Origin: Pterois miles
Lineage: Eukaryota; Chordata; Actinopteri; Perciformes; Scorpaenidae
Assembly: GCA_947000775.1 (NCBI GenBank)
Contig: CAMQGK010000322.1
Location: 913,001 to 977,000 of the forward strand
Length of the DNA stretch: 64,000 nucleotides
Direction of reading: 5' to 3'
Both the position numbers and the translations under genes were made by a program. The notes beneath the pieces were generated by a model that was not told the origin of the DNA, did no database searches, and saw only the letters and a program-made list of their open reading frames with translations. The stretch's first letter is position 1. Each line of letters begins with the position of its first letter. Of this stretch, positions 13,001 through 27,083 are shown piece by piece.

Positions 13001-13913
13001 TCAGGTGTTGAGTCCTGAGCATAGAGTTGTTTAGGATGTAGGCCATGGCCCTCTGCTCTCATCACATCCTGTCCCTTAGGTGGAGTTCAGCTCTTTGACG
13101 GACATAAATTGCCTTCCTTTCCCTCCAGACTGGACTTGCTGGAAGCGCTCCGCTGCACTTGATAGACACCACCCAGAATGTACAGGGCACACTCGCTTAA
13201 TAATCCATCTCTCTGTCTGCACAAAGTTTTATTCTGAATGTGTACAGGTGAACTGTGAACACCCCACAGTTTTTAGATCAACTATTAATATTGTGAGAAA
13301 TTGGTACTGAACTGATTAGACTTGACAAGTCTTGATCATCTCAGCCCTATTTGGCTTTATCTTCCAGTTCAGTTTGCTTATTAGAGGCAGAGGAGGTGAG
13401 AGAAGTTAGGTAGATAATGGATTAGGTGAGTCTACAATGAGGTGACTCAAAGGAGACGTGAAAGGAAGAGTTTAGAAATTGCTGGCACATTAAGAAGGAT
13501 GTAGTGCTACTGTAGGTGAGATGGATGATGGGAGAGAATGCATCTTTCTGTGTGTGAGTATGTGTGAGAGAGAAGGAGAGAGAGACACTGCAGAGGCAGT
13601 GAAGCAGGAAATTATGAAATGGAGAGAGAAGGTAAGTGAATGTGAGATAGGGTGAGAAGGGTAGAGGGGAGAAAGAAAGATGAAGGGAAGATGTGGGGTC
13701 AGAGATGAAAGTGGAGAATGAAAAAGTAGCACTCGGGGAATGGAGGCAGAATGAAAGAGGAAAAAGAAGTGAGGATAAGTAGACTGAGAGGGGAGGGTAG
13801 ACAGCTGGGGAGGAGCGTTTGTCTCCCACGGGGGGACACGGGACTTAGAGAAGCTGTCGTTCACCTTCACTTAATTCATGCTGTCCCATCCTCCCATCGT
13901 CTACTGCCATGCA

Positions 13914-13958
<45 letters not shown>

Positions 13959-15220
13959 GTGCGTGCGTGCGTGCGTGCATGCGTGCGTGCATGCATGCAT
14001 GCGTGTGTAGGCAGGGTGTCCTTGAACAAGTGAGTTTATGTGATATTTGAACTGTATTTTTATATGTGAACGTAGTTCACAATATGCTTATTGGCAGTAG
14101 TGTTTGGGACTTGGCGTGGGAACCACAGGGTTGCCGGTTCAGGTCCCCGTACGGACCCAAGTATGTCTGGACTGGTAGCTGGAGAGGTGCCAGTTCGCTT
14201 CCTGGGCACTGCGGAGGCCCTTAAGCAAGGCACCGAACCCCCAACTGTTTGCTGTGACCTCTCTATTAATATATGTGCAAAGATCCTATTCTTGTACGTA
14301 TGTGTGTATTTCGGGCAATGAATCAATAAAGTATTTCCTCTTCTTCCTCCTCCTCTTCTTCTTCTTCTTCTTCTTCTTCTTCTTCTTCTTCTTCTTCTTC
14401 TTCTTCTTCTTCTTCTTTTCAGTTCAAAAGAGCATTAATTCTGTCTGGCTGAATATACCTGTATTCACCCTCTGTTTGAAATGCTCCATTTTAGCGACTG
14501 TCTCTTTAAGCCCCCACTCTCAAAAAAGCCCAGCCTGCACTGATTGGCTTACAATAAAAAATATGGTGCCCCTTTACAAAGGTAGTTCTCATGCTGTGGG
14601 TGATATACTCTAATGAGCCTGCATGTGACATAGGAAGGGGAGCCAAATCTGAATGGTTTGTTGTATCACATGTTTTCTGAGCTCAGCAGCCCACAAAAAA
14701 AAAAAAAAAAACCTGACTGGGATGTCATATTTCACAGTTTGTGGTTGGTAGGAGGCACTCCAGATGCCCAAATGTATGTGCAAAGGCACTGAAAAATTGA
14801 GTTTTTCATGATATGTCTCCCTTAAAGCGGCAGCGGAGGATATGAGTGGCTCCTTCAGTAACAGTCAAAAAGCACATTTGTCAAAAGCAGCCGTACAGAA
14901 GGCCTTTTAACTGGCCAACATGCTGGCTCTGCCCCACAGCAGTCTGCTGTTTTCTTCCTGCTGACCTTTACAAATCTTGGCTTTTTTTCTTGTCTTTTCT
15001 TGGCGTTGTGTTGACAGGTTTCATGTGAGGCTACTGTCTGGACCTTACTCTGCCATTTACATCAAATAAAAGAATGAAATGGCACTTTCACATGCATAAA
15101 TCGATCGAATCTGGATGTAATAATTTAGTTTGCATGGTCCCATCCATTAGATACACTTCTTTCCTTTTTGCCTTTTCTTATCTCAGTCTGCCTTCCTCTC
15201 TGTTCAGTTATATGTTGTGC

Positions 15221-15280
<60 letters not shown>

Positions 15281-17049
15281 GTCTGTCTCTGTGTCCCAGG
15301 TGTGGGAGATGCTGTTGAGCTCCAAGGCTCCCCTGGTTAATGTGTTCATGGCCGTACCAACTATCTACTCTAAGCTGATCCACTACTATGATCAGCACTT
15401 CACACAGCCTCACGTCAAGGACTTTGTCAAAGCGGTCTGCAAAGAGCGGATCAGGTACTGGCTGCGGGATCAGTGACAGACATCCTTTGTCATGGGTTCA
15501 TGTATGTGTGGATACATACTGTTTATATGTGTATACAGACTGGTGACAGATTAAAAGCAAAGCCACATTAAAAACACAGGGAAACATAAAGTTGCGTCCT
15601 TACATAGCCAAAAGTGTCACTGAATGGTTTTCCTGAGTATGGAAATGAAGAGAATCTATAACCTATAGATAGATTTATAACCTATAACCTGGAGCCTGGT
15701 GTGTTTCCCTCATGACCGGCCCTCCCTCCCTCTCTCTCCAGGCTGATGGTTTCGGGCTCGGCTGCTCTCCCTCTCCCCACTCTGCACCGCTGGGAGGAGA
15801 TTACAGGACACACACTGCTGGAACGCTACGGCATGACAGAGATTGGCATGGCACTGTCCAACCCTCTCAAGGGCCCACGCATCCCAGGTATACAAGTTTC
15901 ACTGACTGTGGATACACTATACTACTCACCCACATACAATGGTTTACCTACGCTACATCATTACTTCCTGGGTTTTTAAATGAGATAAGATGGAAATGTG
16001 CTATTACGGAAGGAAATTCTTCACTACAGTAATTTTAGTTTGATTCAGCCACCTTTCCTGGATTATTCGTCACTTTCAACTAGGCTGCCCCCTCTTGGTC
16101 GATTAGTCGACTAATCTGTCATTTTGGTCTCTTTCACAGTGTGTTTTCAGAGCATGAAAGTTTATTGTAACATTCTTCATCACCTAAAAATGTTTTATTC
16201 GGCGTTTGGTTATACGCAGCTCCACCCTCTCTCGTCACTTCTAGTTGCCAAAAACCAAGATGACGACGGCCAAAATGCCAAACTCAAACCAATGGCTGAT
16301 GCCACGGTGGTTTTGTCCACTTCTTACTTACAGTCTATAGTAAAGACAAGATTCAAAGTGGTGCTTTGGTGTGATTCTTTGTGGAGAAACTCAGTTTTAC
16401 AGATCTGTCGATTAAACCAACTAATCGTCTAGTCAGCAAAATTGTATGCATGTTAGTCGGATGACATTTCTGGTCTTTGGTCGAGGACAGCCCTACTTTC
16501 GTCCAAAGAAACTAAACTGTTGGTGTGACCACACACTTTGTAACGTTCCTCTTGTTTATCACATATATAGTATATCAAATATCTCTGTTATTATTCTATC
16601 TACCTCACCTGTTCCAGTGCTTCGGCTTCATGTGTGGTGTTTTGATCGCAGGCAGTTTTCTCTCGAGCGATGTCAGGTAAAACCCCATGATCCCAACGAC
16701 ACCTCCCTCACACATGCAGAAACAAAGGCAAGGTTTGGAAATGAGGTCAGACCAGTGGAGGTTGCTTTCTTCTCCTGTCTTCTCCCGTCCCCCTCCCCTT
16801 CTTTCCTGCTCCCCAGCCAACTCTTCCTCTTACAGGTAAAGCTAATTAGCTTGCAAGTGGATTGGGTAATCCTCTGTCTGCTGTTTTGTTGGGATATTGT
16901 TTTGTTTGTTTGTCAGGTAATGTTTGGCATTAAACTGAGCAGCCTGTGTTTGATTCCTCTCTGGTGATTATTAAGAATGGCTGTGGTTCTATTGATGTTT
17001 TCACTGCAGATATTCGTGAGATGTGTGTGTGTGTTTGTGTGCGCTTGTG

Positions 17050-17136
<87 letters not shown>

Positions 17137-20100
17137 ATGTGTGTGCACGTGTAGGTGTGAGTGTGTGCAGGCATGAGCTTGTGCCTGTTTGTGTCAGTGT
17201 GTTCTTGTCTTGTCTTTAAGTAGGTTAAAATGGATCAATAGCAACCACAGGAAACACTCTCAGAAGAGTAGCGGCGTGGAGTCACCTCTCTTACACACAC
17301 TCACTTTCTTTTCTTTCTGCCCGCCACCAACAAAGTAGCACACAGCTCAGCTCTTAATACACTTATTGACAGCAATTGTATTAATTATTTTCTACTGTAT
17401 TCAGGGCGTCTGATTGGCCCGATTTTGTTGCGTAGCTTACAGTTTTGGAGCATTCCAGATTAACAGTGGTGTGGCTTTCTAGGTCATATTGCCCTTGCTG
17501 AGATGTAAATATGTGAGATTAGTTCAGCCCCATTCTTTCCATTTCATAATTGTCTCACTCTGCTGCCTTTTTCATCTTTGGTTTTCTTCATACTTTTCAG
17601 CCTTTTTTGTCATTATCCTGACATAGAGAACAGAGACGTCACACCTTCTCGCCCCATCTCCCTCGTGATCATCCAGCCAAAGCTTTGTCTTTCATTAAGT
17701 TCTTGGTAGAATAACTGTAGAACAGTCTGGACCTTTGTCATTCCTTCTCCACTCTACACAGACCTTTTCCCACCAAGCATATAGCATTTATAACCTGTCT
17801 GTACTCTTCAAAATGGCACTCAATCTTGTTGAATCATCGCGACCTGAATGCTACAAGTCACCAAGATTTCTATAGCTCCTGACGTGAGAGGAAGAAAATG
17901 ATGATAGAGGAGGGCGTTAGATGGGGAGAGAAAGAGATTCACTGAGTTGAACCGTAAATGGATTTTGGACACGTTGTCATTGAGGGAGACAAGTCTGTTT
18001 TTGTCATTTTGTAGATGGTAGTGTTTTTCACTGGACAGGTTGAAAAACCAGAGGAAGATTACTCAGTCTCTTCACCCCGATCAGAGGAAAAGAGGACAAG
18101 CGGCTGAGAGATTGACCCTTTTTTGTTTGGGTTTTGTAATCTCTTATTTACCAGGTTTGTTTTAAAGTATAATTCAGACCTTCAATATAATTTTCATAGT
18201 TTTGGCCATCATTCCGGTCACTAATAATATTATATTTTCCATGTTAATTTCAGAGATTTGGGAATGTGCAAATATTGCTAAGAAGTCTGATGGGTCAAAA
18301 ACACAAGCTGTGAGATGATTAGAGGAGTTTTAAAGAAAACACACCAGCCAAATATTTTTGGAGACAAAGACGAACAGTAGCGTTATTACCCAGAATTCCT
18401 GTTAATTACCAAATGCGCTTTTATTTCCAAATAGAGTGATTTAGATAATCTTTCTAAACTGAGTAATAAAATATGACAGGTTAAACCATCTTAATAATTT
18501 AAAGAAATATCACTTTGCAGTGTCTTACATCTTCTTTGACTTTAATTGGTACAACCCTGACAGCCATCAGGGCTGGGAGCCATTTTTAGAGCTAGTATGT
18601 ATGATGTATTGTTCAATCACATTGTAAATCAAATATGTTTATAGTTGTTCTAAATGGCCTCTCTTCAAGGTGAAGTGAAAAGCCAACTGTCATTGCGAGA
18701 GGGAGAGGCGATATTGTTTAAATTTGGAATAATGGTTTACATTTCAGATGTCACAGCATGACATGGGTGTGAATCTGGGGTCGTCCATTTTTGCAGAAAT
18801 GGTTGAACACAGTCTACGGCCCCAGGAAGAGCACCAGGCTTTGAGGCAAATTTTTGTTGTGGCCAAAGGGTGGTACTACATCTTCTGTGTCCATCTCATG
18901 ATGCCATTAGGCCCAAAAAGACTTTTTCCCACAGACTTACATTGGGAAAGAGACATCTGATCAACTTCCCAGTATGAACATTTGAATATTCCTTATTTAA
19001 ATCACTAGCTACTAAAAGTTGTAAAATGCACTAATAGCTGAATCCAGAGTTACTTTTCTTCCTCTGTTCAAGTGAATGACACCCAGATCAAGGCTAGAGT
19101 GAGGACTGGGAGGCGGAGTTAAAAGACTCTACTGTGCTTGCTCTATGGGCCCAATGGATCCGGAAAGATTGCCGGATGATTCGGGTAATTTGATATTCGG
19201 AAGTCAAGCTTTTTTTGTTTCATGCGCCACTGAGCATTAGAGCCCTCCTCCAACACTTCTTTATTCATTTCATTCAGTTCTCTTTATACATCTATAGTTA
19301 AAGCAGCATTATCCTTTAAAGAAATATAACTTTGAAGAAACTTACATCCTGCCTAGTCTTTGACATTAATTAGTACAACCTTGACAGCCTCGAACTATGG
19401 TTTAAATTTGGTATCATTTTCAGATAGTCTCTCCTGGTGGACATTCGTTGTGTTGCACTCAGCTGTTCACATGAAAAGTGACATAGTTGTTTAACCCTAG
19501 AACACTAACGTCGGGTGATTTTCACCCACACAATTCTTGTTATGTGATTTTCATTGTGTTGCCATTGTCTGAGTTTCATGGGTCCTTGGGTAGCTTCAGG
19601 CTGCTTACTGATGTTATTAATTGTATGTTTGTTTCCCTCCTCCCATCTATGGTTTTTTCAAGAGGCATGCGTTCGGGTGATTTTCACCCGACTTTATTGA
19701 TAGAGAGTAACATATTTTACGGGTGGAATTTACCCGAATTGATAAAACTGCTTTTTATCAAGGATATTGTATTGGGTAAAATATACCCAACATTAGTGAT
19801 GGTGTGACTTATTTTAACGTTAGTGTTCTAGGGTTAAAAAATGAAAAGTGGGAGTTCAAACATTCAAACCCTGGCTACTTTCTCACCTCCACACAGCTCC
19901 ATAACTATTCAAGCGTTTCACAAGCTGTTCTGATGAAGCACACTGGCAGCTTAACCCTGCTGAAACGTCCTGGAACAAGACAGTGAATGTCCTCCTGGTC
20001 CACTCTATCCTCCATACTGTCACTGTAATGAAAACAAGAGACCAGAGCCACCTCGTGCTTTAGGTCTAAATTGACCATGTTCGCACTGTCCACTGCAGTT

Positions 20101-20382
20101 TAGGATCATTAGAACTCGGCTGGATCTAGCTTGTCTAACCTTCTGACTCAAGCTTGTTTGTTATCTTGCTTGTCCACTGAGAAACGGTCTAGTTACTTCT
20201 GTGGTCAGTTGGCCTCTCCCTGCTGGAGTGCAAGTGATGGTGTGTGATAGACATTGCCAATCAGGACTGGAGTGGATTAGATCAATATGAAGTGAAAGAA
20301 TCACTCTTTAATCAGGACCTGACCTACTCTTTATTGGGAGAGCAGTGGTCTGTGAAATGGCATAATAGCCTTAAGGCAGACG

Positions 20383-20417
<35 letters not shown>

Positions 20418-22329
20418 AAAGACCACAGAGACCTCCTATCTGTATCCCCCTGTGCACTCTTTGCTATAATTACTTAACTGAGGAGGTCACACTTGCACAC
20501 ACACGACGACGGAGGAGATGCAGGTGATGTCAGTACATGTGGGGATTTTCAATTTTTACACATTTCTTATTAATAGTTTCACTTAAACATTATTGCAGCT
20601 CACAGTTGTGAGCAGTTTTGACGCACAGTTCTTATTGTATTTCATAATTTGTCAGCTCAATTATAACATTTTTTTATGCAACTGTGCTGCAATAAAAAGC
20701 CTTGTCAAGCACTCAGCGGTAGTTTGGGCTAAAGGGCTGAATTCTACTGTTGAGTCAGAAACAGTATAAAACAAAGAAGTAGAGGGTGTTATTTAAGTGG
20801 ATGGTTATGGAGGTGCATGATATTTGATATTATAAATTTTGGGTTGACTTAATGCCATAGATGCTGCAGTTTCGATGTGATTCTGTGAAGAATCTGCCAA
20901 TACTTTTGATAGATCACAATGTCCTGAGGCGTACTCTGGGCCTGGTAGCTGTTCTCTTATTCGGATTTTACTTGATTTTGGAGAAAACAGCTGCATCAGG
21001 CATTGCCCCAGAAATCCCCGTTACTGTACAAGTAAGCTGACTTGTGGTGACTGAGACAAATGGCTTTCAGTTTAGTGTTTTACAAGCTCAGCAAACCATT
21101 TAGTGACCAGTTATGCCCTGCGGACAGAGGTTAATGCCATCTTGGAAGACAGCACTCCCACTGTGGTAGAAATCCTGCGCTAAAGGTTGGTGATGATCAC
21201 TCTGTTGGTTAGAAGTGTTCAAGTTCTGTAAAAAGGGACACAAATCATCCCATATTGCCTGTAATAGTCTATGTTCCCTTTGAAGTGATGAGTTTTTTTT
21301 TGTGTGTGTGTTTCTGCTTAATTTGTTGCCAGGGGCTGTAGGGTCGCCACTTCCAAGTGTTGAAGTACGGATTGTCATGAATAACACAACCAACACCACA
21401 ATTGTAGAGGGAAATCACCGCGAGACTCAGGTAATAACAAGTTATAAGCAGGTTTAAAGGGATGCCCTCTTTCAGTAAAGTTTTTTAGATTTCGCTAGTC
21501 ATTTTTTTACACGTTTTTCATGCTTAATGATTTATTTCCAAGAAACAAATGAACACATCTCACTTTAAAGTGATGCATTTGAGAAACTCAGTTCTACAGA
21601 TCTGTTGATTAAAACAACAAATCGATTATTCAAAAACAGTGTTAGTCGACTAAGAATTTGTTTGGTTGAGGACAGCCCTACCAATTTATTTACAGATAAT
21701 GGTTAAAAAACAGAAGTATTTCAAGAAGTAGTATTATTGATTTTGAATTTCAAACCACAAACTGTGCAAGCCAAGGTGCTGCATATTTTCAATATATTTT
21801 GCATTCATATTTTGCCCCTCTGCATGCAGTTTAACATGTATTGTATTGCTGTCATTGGCTAGTACATCACTCACCATCTAGTGGATAGTGCAGTCAACTC
21901 TTTAAAACTGTCTACTTCATCTGTCTTGGGCCCTATGAATATATGGTAGGTACGTCCAGGTCTGGAGGCCAAAGAAGGGGAGCTCTTAGTTCGAGGTCCA
22001 TCCGTCTTTAAGGAGTACTGGAACAAACCTCAAGAGACCAGAGAGTCCTTCACTGATGACGGCTGGTTCAAAACAGGTACCAAACCCTCCTGTCCTCATC
22101 CCTTTAATCTTAACTGGCACTTCAGCACCGTGCTTGCTCACACACACATTCTCTTAGAGGGAGTGAAGTCTGCCACTAATTGCTTCAACATGCTTTCAGA
22201 GGGATTCACACGAGGACGAAAGATGTCAAAAAGATTTTTTCATCTCTGCTACAGACTGCACTTTCAGGGCTTGATTTTAAACACTTACAAACCAGGAATC
22301 CACTCCAGGAAGCACACAAACACACACAC

Positions 22330-22398
<69 letters not shown>

Positions 22399-23216
22399 AC
22401 GCACGCATTTTGGGTGACTATGAGGGAGTGATAAATGGACTATGTGTGTTTTTGGTGCTGCAGGGCATTTTTCCTCCTAAGTGGTTGTGACTGCTCTGGG
22501 TCTTGAGAAACCAAGTATTGCTCTCTCGCTCTTCATCCCCCTCCCTCTCTCTTTAGTGTGTGTGTATGTGTGTGTGCATGTGTGTGTGCGTGCATGTGTG
22601 TGGTGCAGCACAGAGTCTCTCTTCCTGTAGTGTGTGTGTGGCAGCACACAGGGAAGCTGTCATCAGAGGCGCTCTCTCCCTGCAGCCCAGAAATTCTCTT
22701 TCAGTCCCCCCAAAGGAGCTCTGCTTTACTGCAAAGCCACCGGGAGACAGGCGTTAAGTTGGCTTGGGGGGGGGGGGGGTGGGGGCTGGGGAACACAGGA
22801 GGGAGGGCATAAGCAATTGGAACTTATGATTGTCATGTAGACAACAGGAAGTAATAGCCAGAAGCAAAAAAGTGAGGAAAGAGCTAGAAGCATGTGGTGG
22901 TGGAGGGGTGAGAGAGATTCAGCCACAAAGGGTGGAAGAGAGTGGGGACAGTTATGGTGACCATGTAGAGCTGGTGGTGGAGGGGGAGGAGGTGAAGGGG
23001 TCAGGGGGTGAAAAGAAGCAAGGAAGGAGCAAGTGATGGAGAGTGATGCCGGACGAGGCAGTGGGAGAGCAGGGCAGAGTGTGTTTAATTGGCTTTGCAG
23101 GCTGGAAGGACAGAGATCCAGAGCACAGCACGCTGCTGTCACACTCCATTACAGCCACTGGCCACATAATGAGAGCCTGTGCAATCAGCTCCCCACAGAC
23201 CAGTCCCTCAAGCCAC

Positions 23217-23277
<61 letters not shown>

Positions 23278-23357
23278 CATGCACTACTCAGTAGGAAGCT
23301 ATCAAACACATTCCTTGCCCACCCACCTGCATGTGTTCCCTGATGCCAACTTAAACA

Positions 23358-23419
<62 letters not shown>

Positions 23420-26400
23420 CAGGGTGTGAAGTGAGAGGAGACTTTTGGGCATCCAGGGTACCACAACAGAAAGTTCTGATCATTGTTTGCTTAGACAATG
23501 TTCGGCACATGAGCCGGTGCTCGTGGGTATTGTAGTATTTAGAGCCATCTATCATACCAAAGGGACAGAAAATAGCATCATTTCACAGAAGTAAATAATT
23601 TAAACCGACAGTTTAGACTGACTGATGACCATATTGTAAACCTATGGTACTGATGAGTTATCCTGTCATTTGTTATTATTAATCGCATGATTGTAACATT
23701 TTTAATCTGTTCAAAATGTATCTTAAAGGGAGATTTGTCAAGTATTTAATACTTTTATCAACATGGAAGTGGACAAATATGCTGCTTTATGCAAATGTAT
23801 GTCTTTATTTATGATTTGGAATAAATTAACAACACAAAACAATGACAAATATTGTCCAGAAATCCTCACAGGTACTGCATTTGGCATGAAAAATATGCTC
23901 AAATCACAACATTTCAAGTGGGCATGTTTGTAAAGAGACTCGTGGTTACCCCTAGAACCCATTTTCATTCACATATATTGAGGTCAGAGGTCAAGGGACC
24001 CCTTTGAAACTGGCCATGGGTTTTTTTTCTTGACAAAATTCAGCACAAGTTTGTGTTATTTGGGATCCGTCGCGACAAACTAGTATGACATGTTACCAAT
24101 GGATTCCTTAGGTCTATAGTGTTGTTATAACAGTATCAGTAATTGAACACTACAACCTCTAAAAGATCGATTGCATTAATGCGTTAAAGAAAATAGTGGC
24201 GTAAAATTAATTTTTATTAATGTGATATTATTATGTTAACTTTGACAGCATAGAAAGTGCATAGAAAGTGCCCGAATTTCCCTCCGGGGATTAATAAAGG
24301 TTCATCTTATCTTATCTTATCTTATCTTAGAAAAAATACTTCTGCAACCAACAACTAATCCCACCCCACAACTCTACACACAATGACATACAGGCAGTTG
24401 GGGTGATGGAGACTCCTTGTACTTAACCCTCTCCTTAGCTTCTACCCTCCTTCCCTCTCACTCTCTTGCCCTTTTTACCCTCACACCTGCTCCCTGTTTC
24501 ACACTCCTCCTTTTCTCGCTAACTCTCTGTGTCATCCTTACGCTCCATCTATGACTTGCTATAACTCTTGCTTGTCACCTTGCCATGGAGCTTTTTGTGT
24601 CTCACTCTTTCTACATTGTCCAGGATTTGATTTTCAGGACACTGAGGAAAAAAGATGTTCAAGACTGTTTTTGAGGGATCTGACTAAGATGTTAATTTAT
24701 TAACTTGAATTACAAGGACGATAATGCAGTAAGATACACATAACATCTTAAACATCCACTAACTTGACCACAGAGAAGTGTTCAGGGGACTTCTGTGCTC
24801 TAAATTGTGTCTCAGGCTGCAGTCCTCAATCAGTCTGCCAGTTGTAGTGAAGGAGGTAGGAATTGAAGGCTGTCCAACTCAACCCAAGTCATTTATCAAA
24901 CTAGCTTATGTCTTGAGTGCAGTAGCAACATTTTAGCTTTTAATAAAATAGTCCACAATGTTTAAAAATATCTAATGACTCTTTTGATGTCTAAGATCTA
25001 CTGGACACAAAGTGAAGTTACAACAGAAGTACAGTGTTTGTCAGGTACATTATTTTTAGCTTTACTATGTTTCATTACACAGATTGTTTAAAACAAACAA
25101 CTGGAAAAGAGTAGGTTAAAATATTGTTCAGTCATTTGTAGTTTTAAAACCCAGCATTCAGCAGCATATTCCCACTGAGCTTCAACAGAGCTCGATGCTG
25201 TAATTTTCAGACCTTTAATGGCTTGTCAATATTCAGTGAGAAAAGAGTTAAATTTCTGCTGCTGCGCAAATTTGATCAAATTTCCGAAAAAAAAAAAAAT
25301 TGTCAAAAGTTGTTGTGCATGTTTCCATCCACTACTTATACGCAATCATTAGGAGTTAGGTGCATTGAGATATAGAGCTAGTGGCGCTAATTATCCAGTC
25401 GGGTACCATTGAACCATTGCAGAAGAGGAGGGCGTATTGAGATGCAATAATTATAACATTGGCCGATGGTTCATTTTGACAAAGCTCACACACACACACA
25501 CAGATCTGAAGTTTTTCATCTCCGCTGCTGGAACCCAAGCTTCAATGGACGTTTTCTTCCATTGGACTTTAGCAGACTTTTTATCAATACAATACAAATG
25601 CAATATTTTCCTGGCATTTGCTCAGTTTTTTTATGCGCAAATTGAAAATGCACAAAACAAGTTAATGGAAATGCACTTAATCTTTCTGAAAATCATGTTC
25701 CTCCCTTTTAGCCAAAGCTAGATTAAATAAAGCACTTCAGGTTACATTCATGGTCTAAAAACTATGTTTTTTTTAGATCAGCCAGCAGAACTGCATTGAG
25801 CTGAAAATTTAAAAAAAGCAGTTGAAATTGTCTTAAAAAGCATTGTTTACACTGACACAGAGTGAAAGATGAAGTCTGAGAAGTAAATAAAGCTTAGAAG
25901 GGAGATTGACAGGCCAATGGGAAGAGCAGACAAAGGGAGAGAGAAGAAGAGTGGAGTGTAAGAAGTGGAGAAGGAGCATTAGAGTTTAGATCGATAAGTT
26001 CTCAGCTGGCCAGAGGTGTCTTCTCCAGTGCGGGCGGGTGCTGTGTAGCATGACTGGCAGCTCTATAGGGAAGCTGTCACCTTCTCCTGAGTGCTCTCTC
26101 TCTCCTCTCATCTTCACCAACATCGCAGAGCACATTGATCTCCTCTTGCCTTTTTTAACCCTCTTTTTGTGCTCGTTCTGCGGTGCAGTCTGTCTGCTGT
26201 CCAGAGCTACAATAAGAGTTCAGTTCAAGTTGACCAGACTGCAAGGGCTTGTGTTGGATTTGATGTACAGATGTAAATAACAGCAAGTCGGAGGCAATAA
26301 TGATGAGAAAAGAGTGACCAAAACTGGTGTAGCAGATTTGGGCTTAGTCTGTTCCTTTCAACCGAGACAGTCTTGTACTCCACCCAGAATGAATTATTAT

Positions 26401-27011
26401 GTTCTGAAATAAATCATAAATAAATGTATGAATGCATAAATTAATAAGGAGTTGTGGGAAGAGAGGGAAACTAAGGCATTAGCAATTTAGCGGAAGCTGT
26501 GTTTGTGTGTGTGTTAACCCTGCCTTATCTGATGTTTATTTATTTATTTGATTAACTTGGAGGCAGAAAAGTTAACAAGGGGCTTAAATCTTTTTTTCAT
26601 TTTACCTCAGTTTCACACTCTTCAATTGCTTATTCCTAACACATTCTCATCCCAACTGGTCGCATACCGCCCCTTTGTCACGCCCCTTAGTGTCACTTTA
26701 GGATTCGACAACAAAACCACTACAGTTAGGTTTAGGAAAGAACGTTGTGGTTGGATTTAAAACTAGCACGTTTGTACAGTGAACAAGCGGCCATGTCAGC
26801 TGGATGAAAGCCTTGTGTTTGTTGGACCCATCTACCTCCCCTCCCGTCCGCCCGGTGTTTCTTTTCGCTCTTTAAACTACGTCACCACACTCTCGGTGCA
26901 CTTTATTGGGGCGCATACTGTTGCAGCGGATGGGTGCGTAAGGCGTAAAGGCGCAAAAAGGTGCCTTGTGCTGCAGTACTTAACACCAACAACCGTGACA
27001 AAGATTTGGTA

Positions 27012-27083
<72 letters not shown>

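Larger units (their letters stand above)
10919..15299 (+). other. acsf3 intron 2
   Basis: 4.4-kb intron. It holds a dispersed repeat with an internal duplication (12215-12690), a purine-rich tract (13550-13830), a GT/GC/ATGC simple repeat (13916-14009), a SINE (14091-14419), another repeat (14460-14830), and a CT microsatellite that directly precedes the acceptor. 10919-12214 and 12691-13549 show nothing recognisable apart from pyrimidine-rich stretches. Confidence 0.85.
15888..21332 (+). other. acsf3 intron 4
   Basis: 5.4-kb intron holding a hAT-like MITE (16083-16492), a GT microsatellite (17021-17165), a partially duplicated repeat (18498-19410), a piggyBac-like MITE (19495-19833) and a CA microsatellite (20384-20413). 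17166-18497 and 20414-21332 show nothing recognisable. Confidence 0.85.

Noticed and set aside
13422..13870. Two long minus-strand open frames (126 and 135 codons)
   Set aside because: They are the complement of a purine-rich low-complexity tract; Ser/Phe/Leu/Pro-rich composition explains their length.
16446..16967. 173-codon + strand open frame in intron 4
   Set aside because: Starts inside a MITE, has no recognisable domain, and the intron is bounded by well-supported acsf3 exons.
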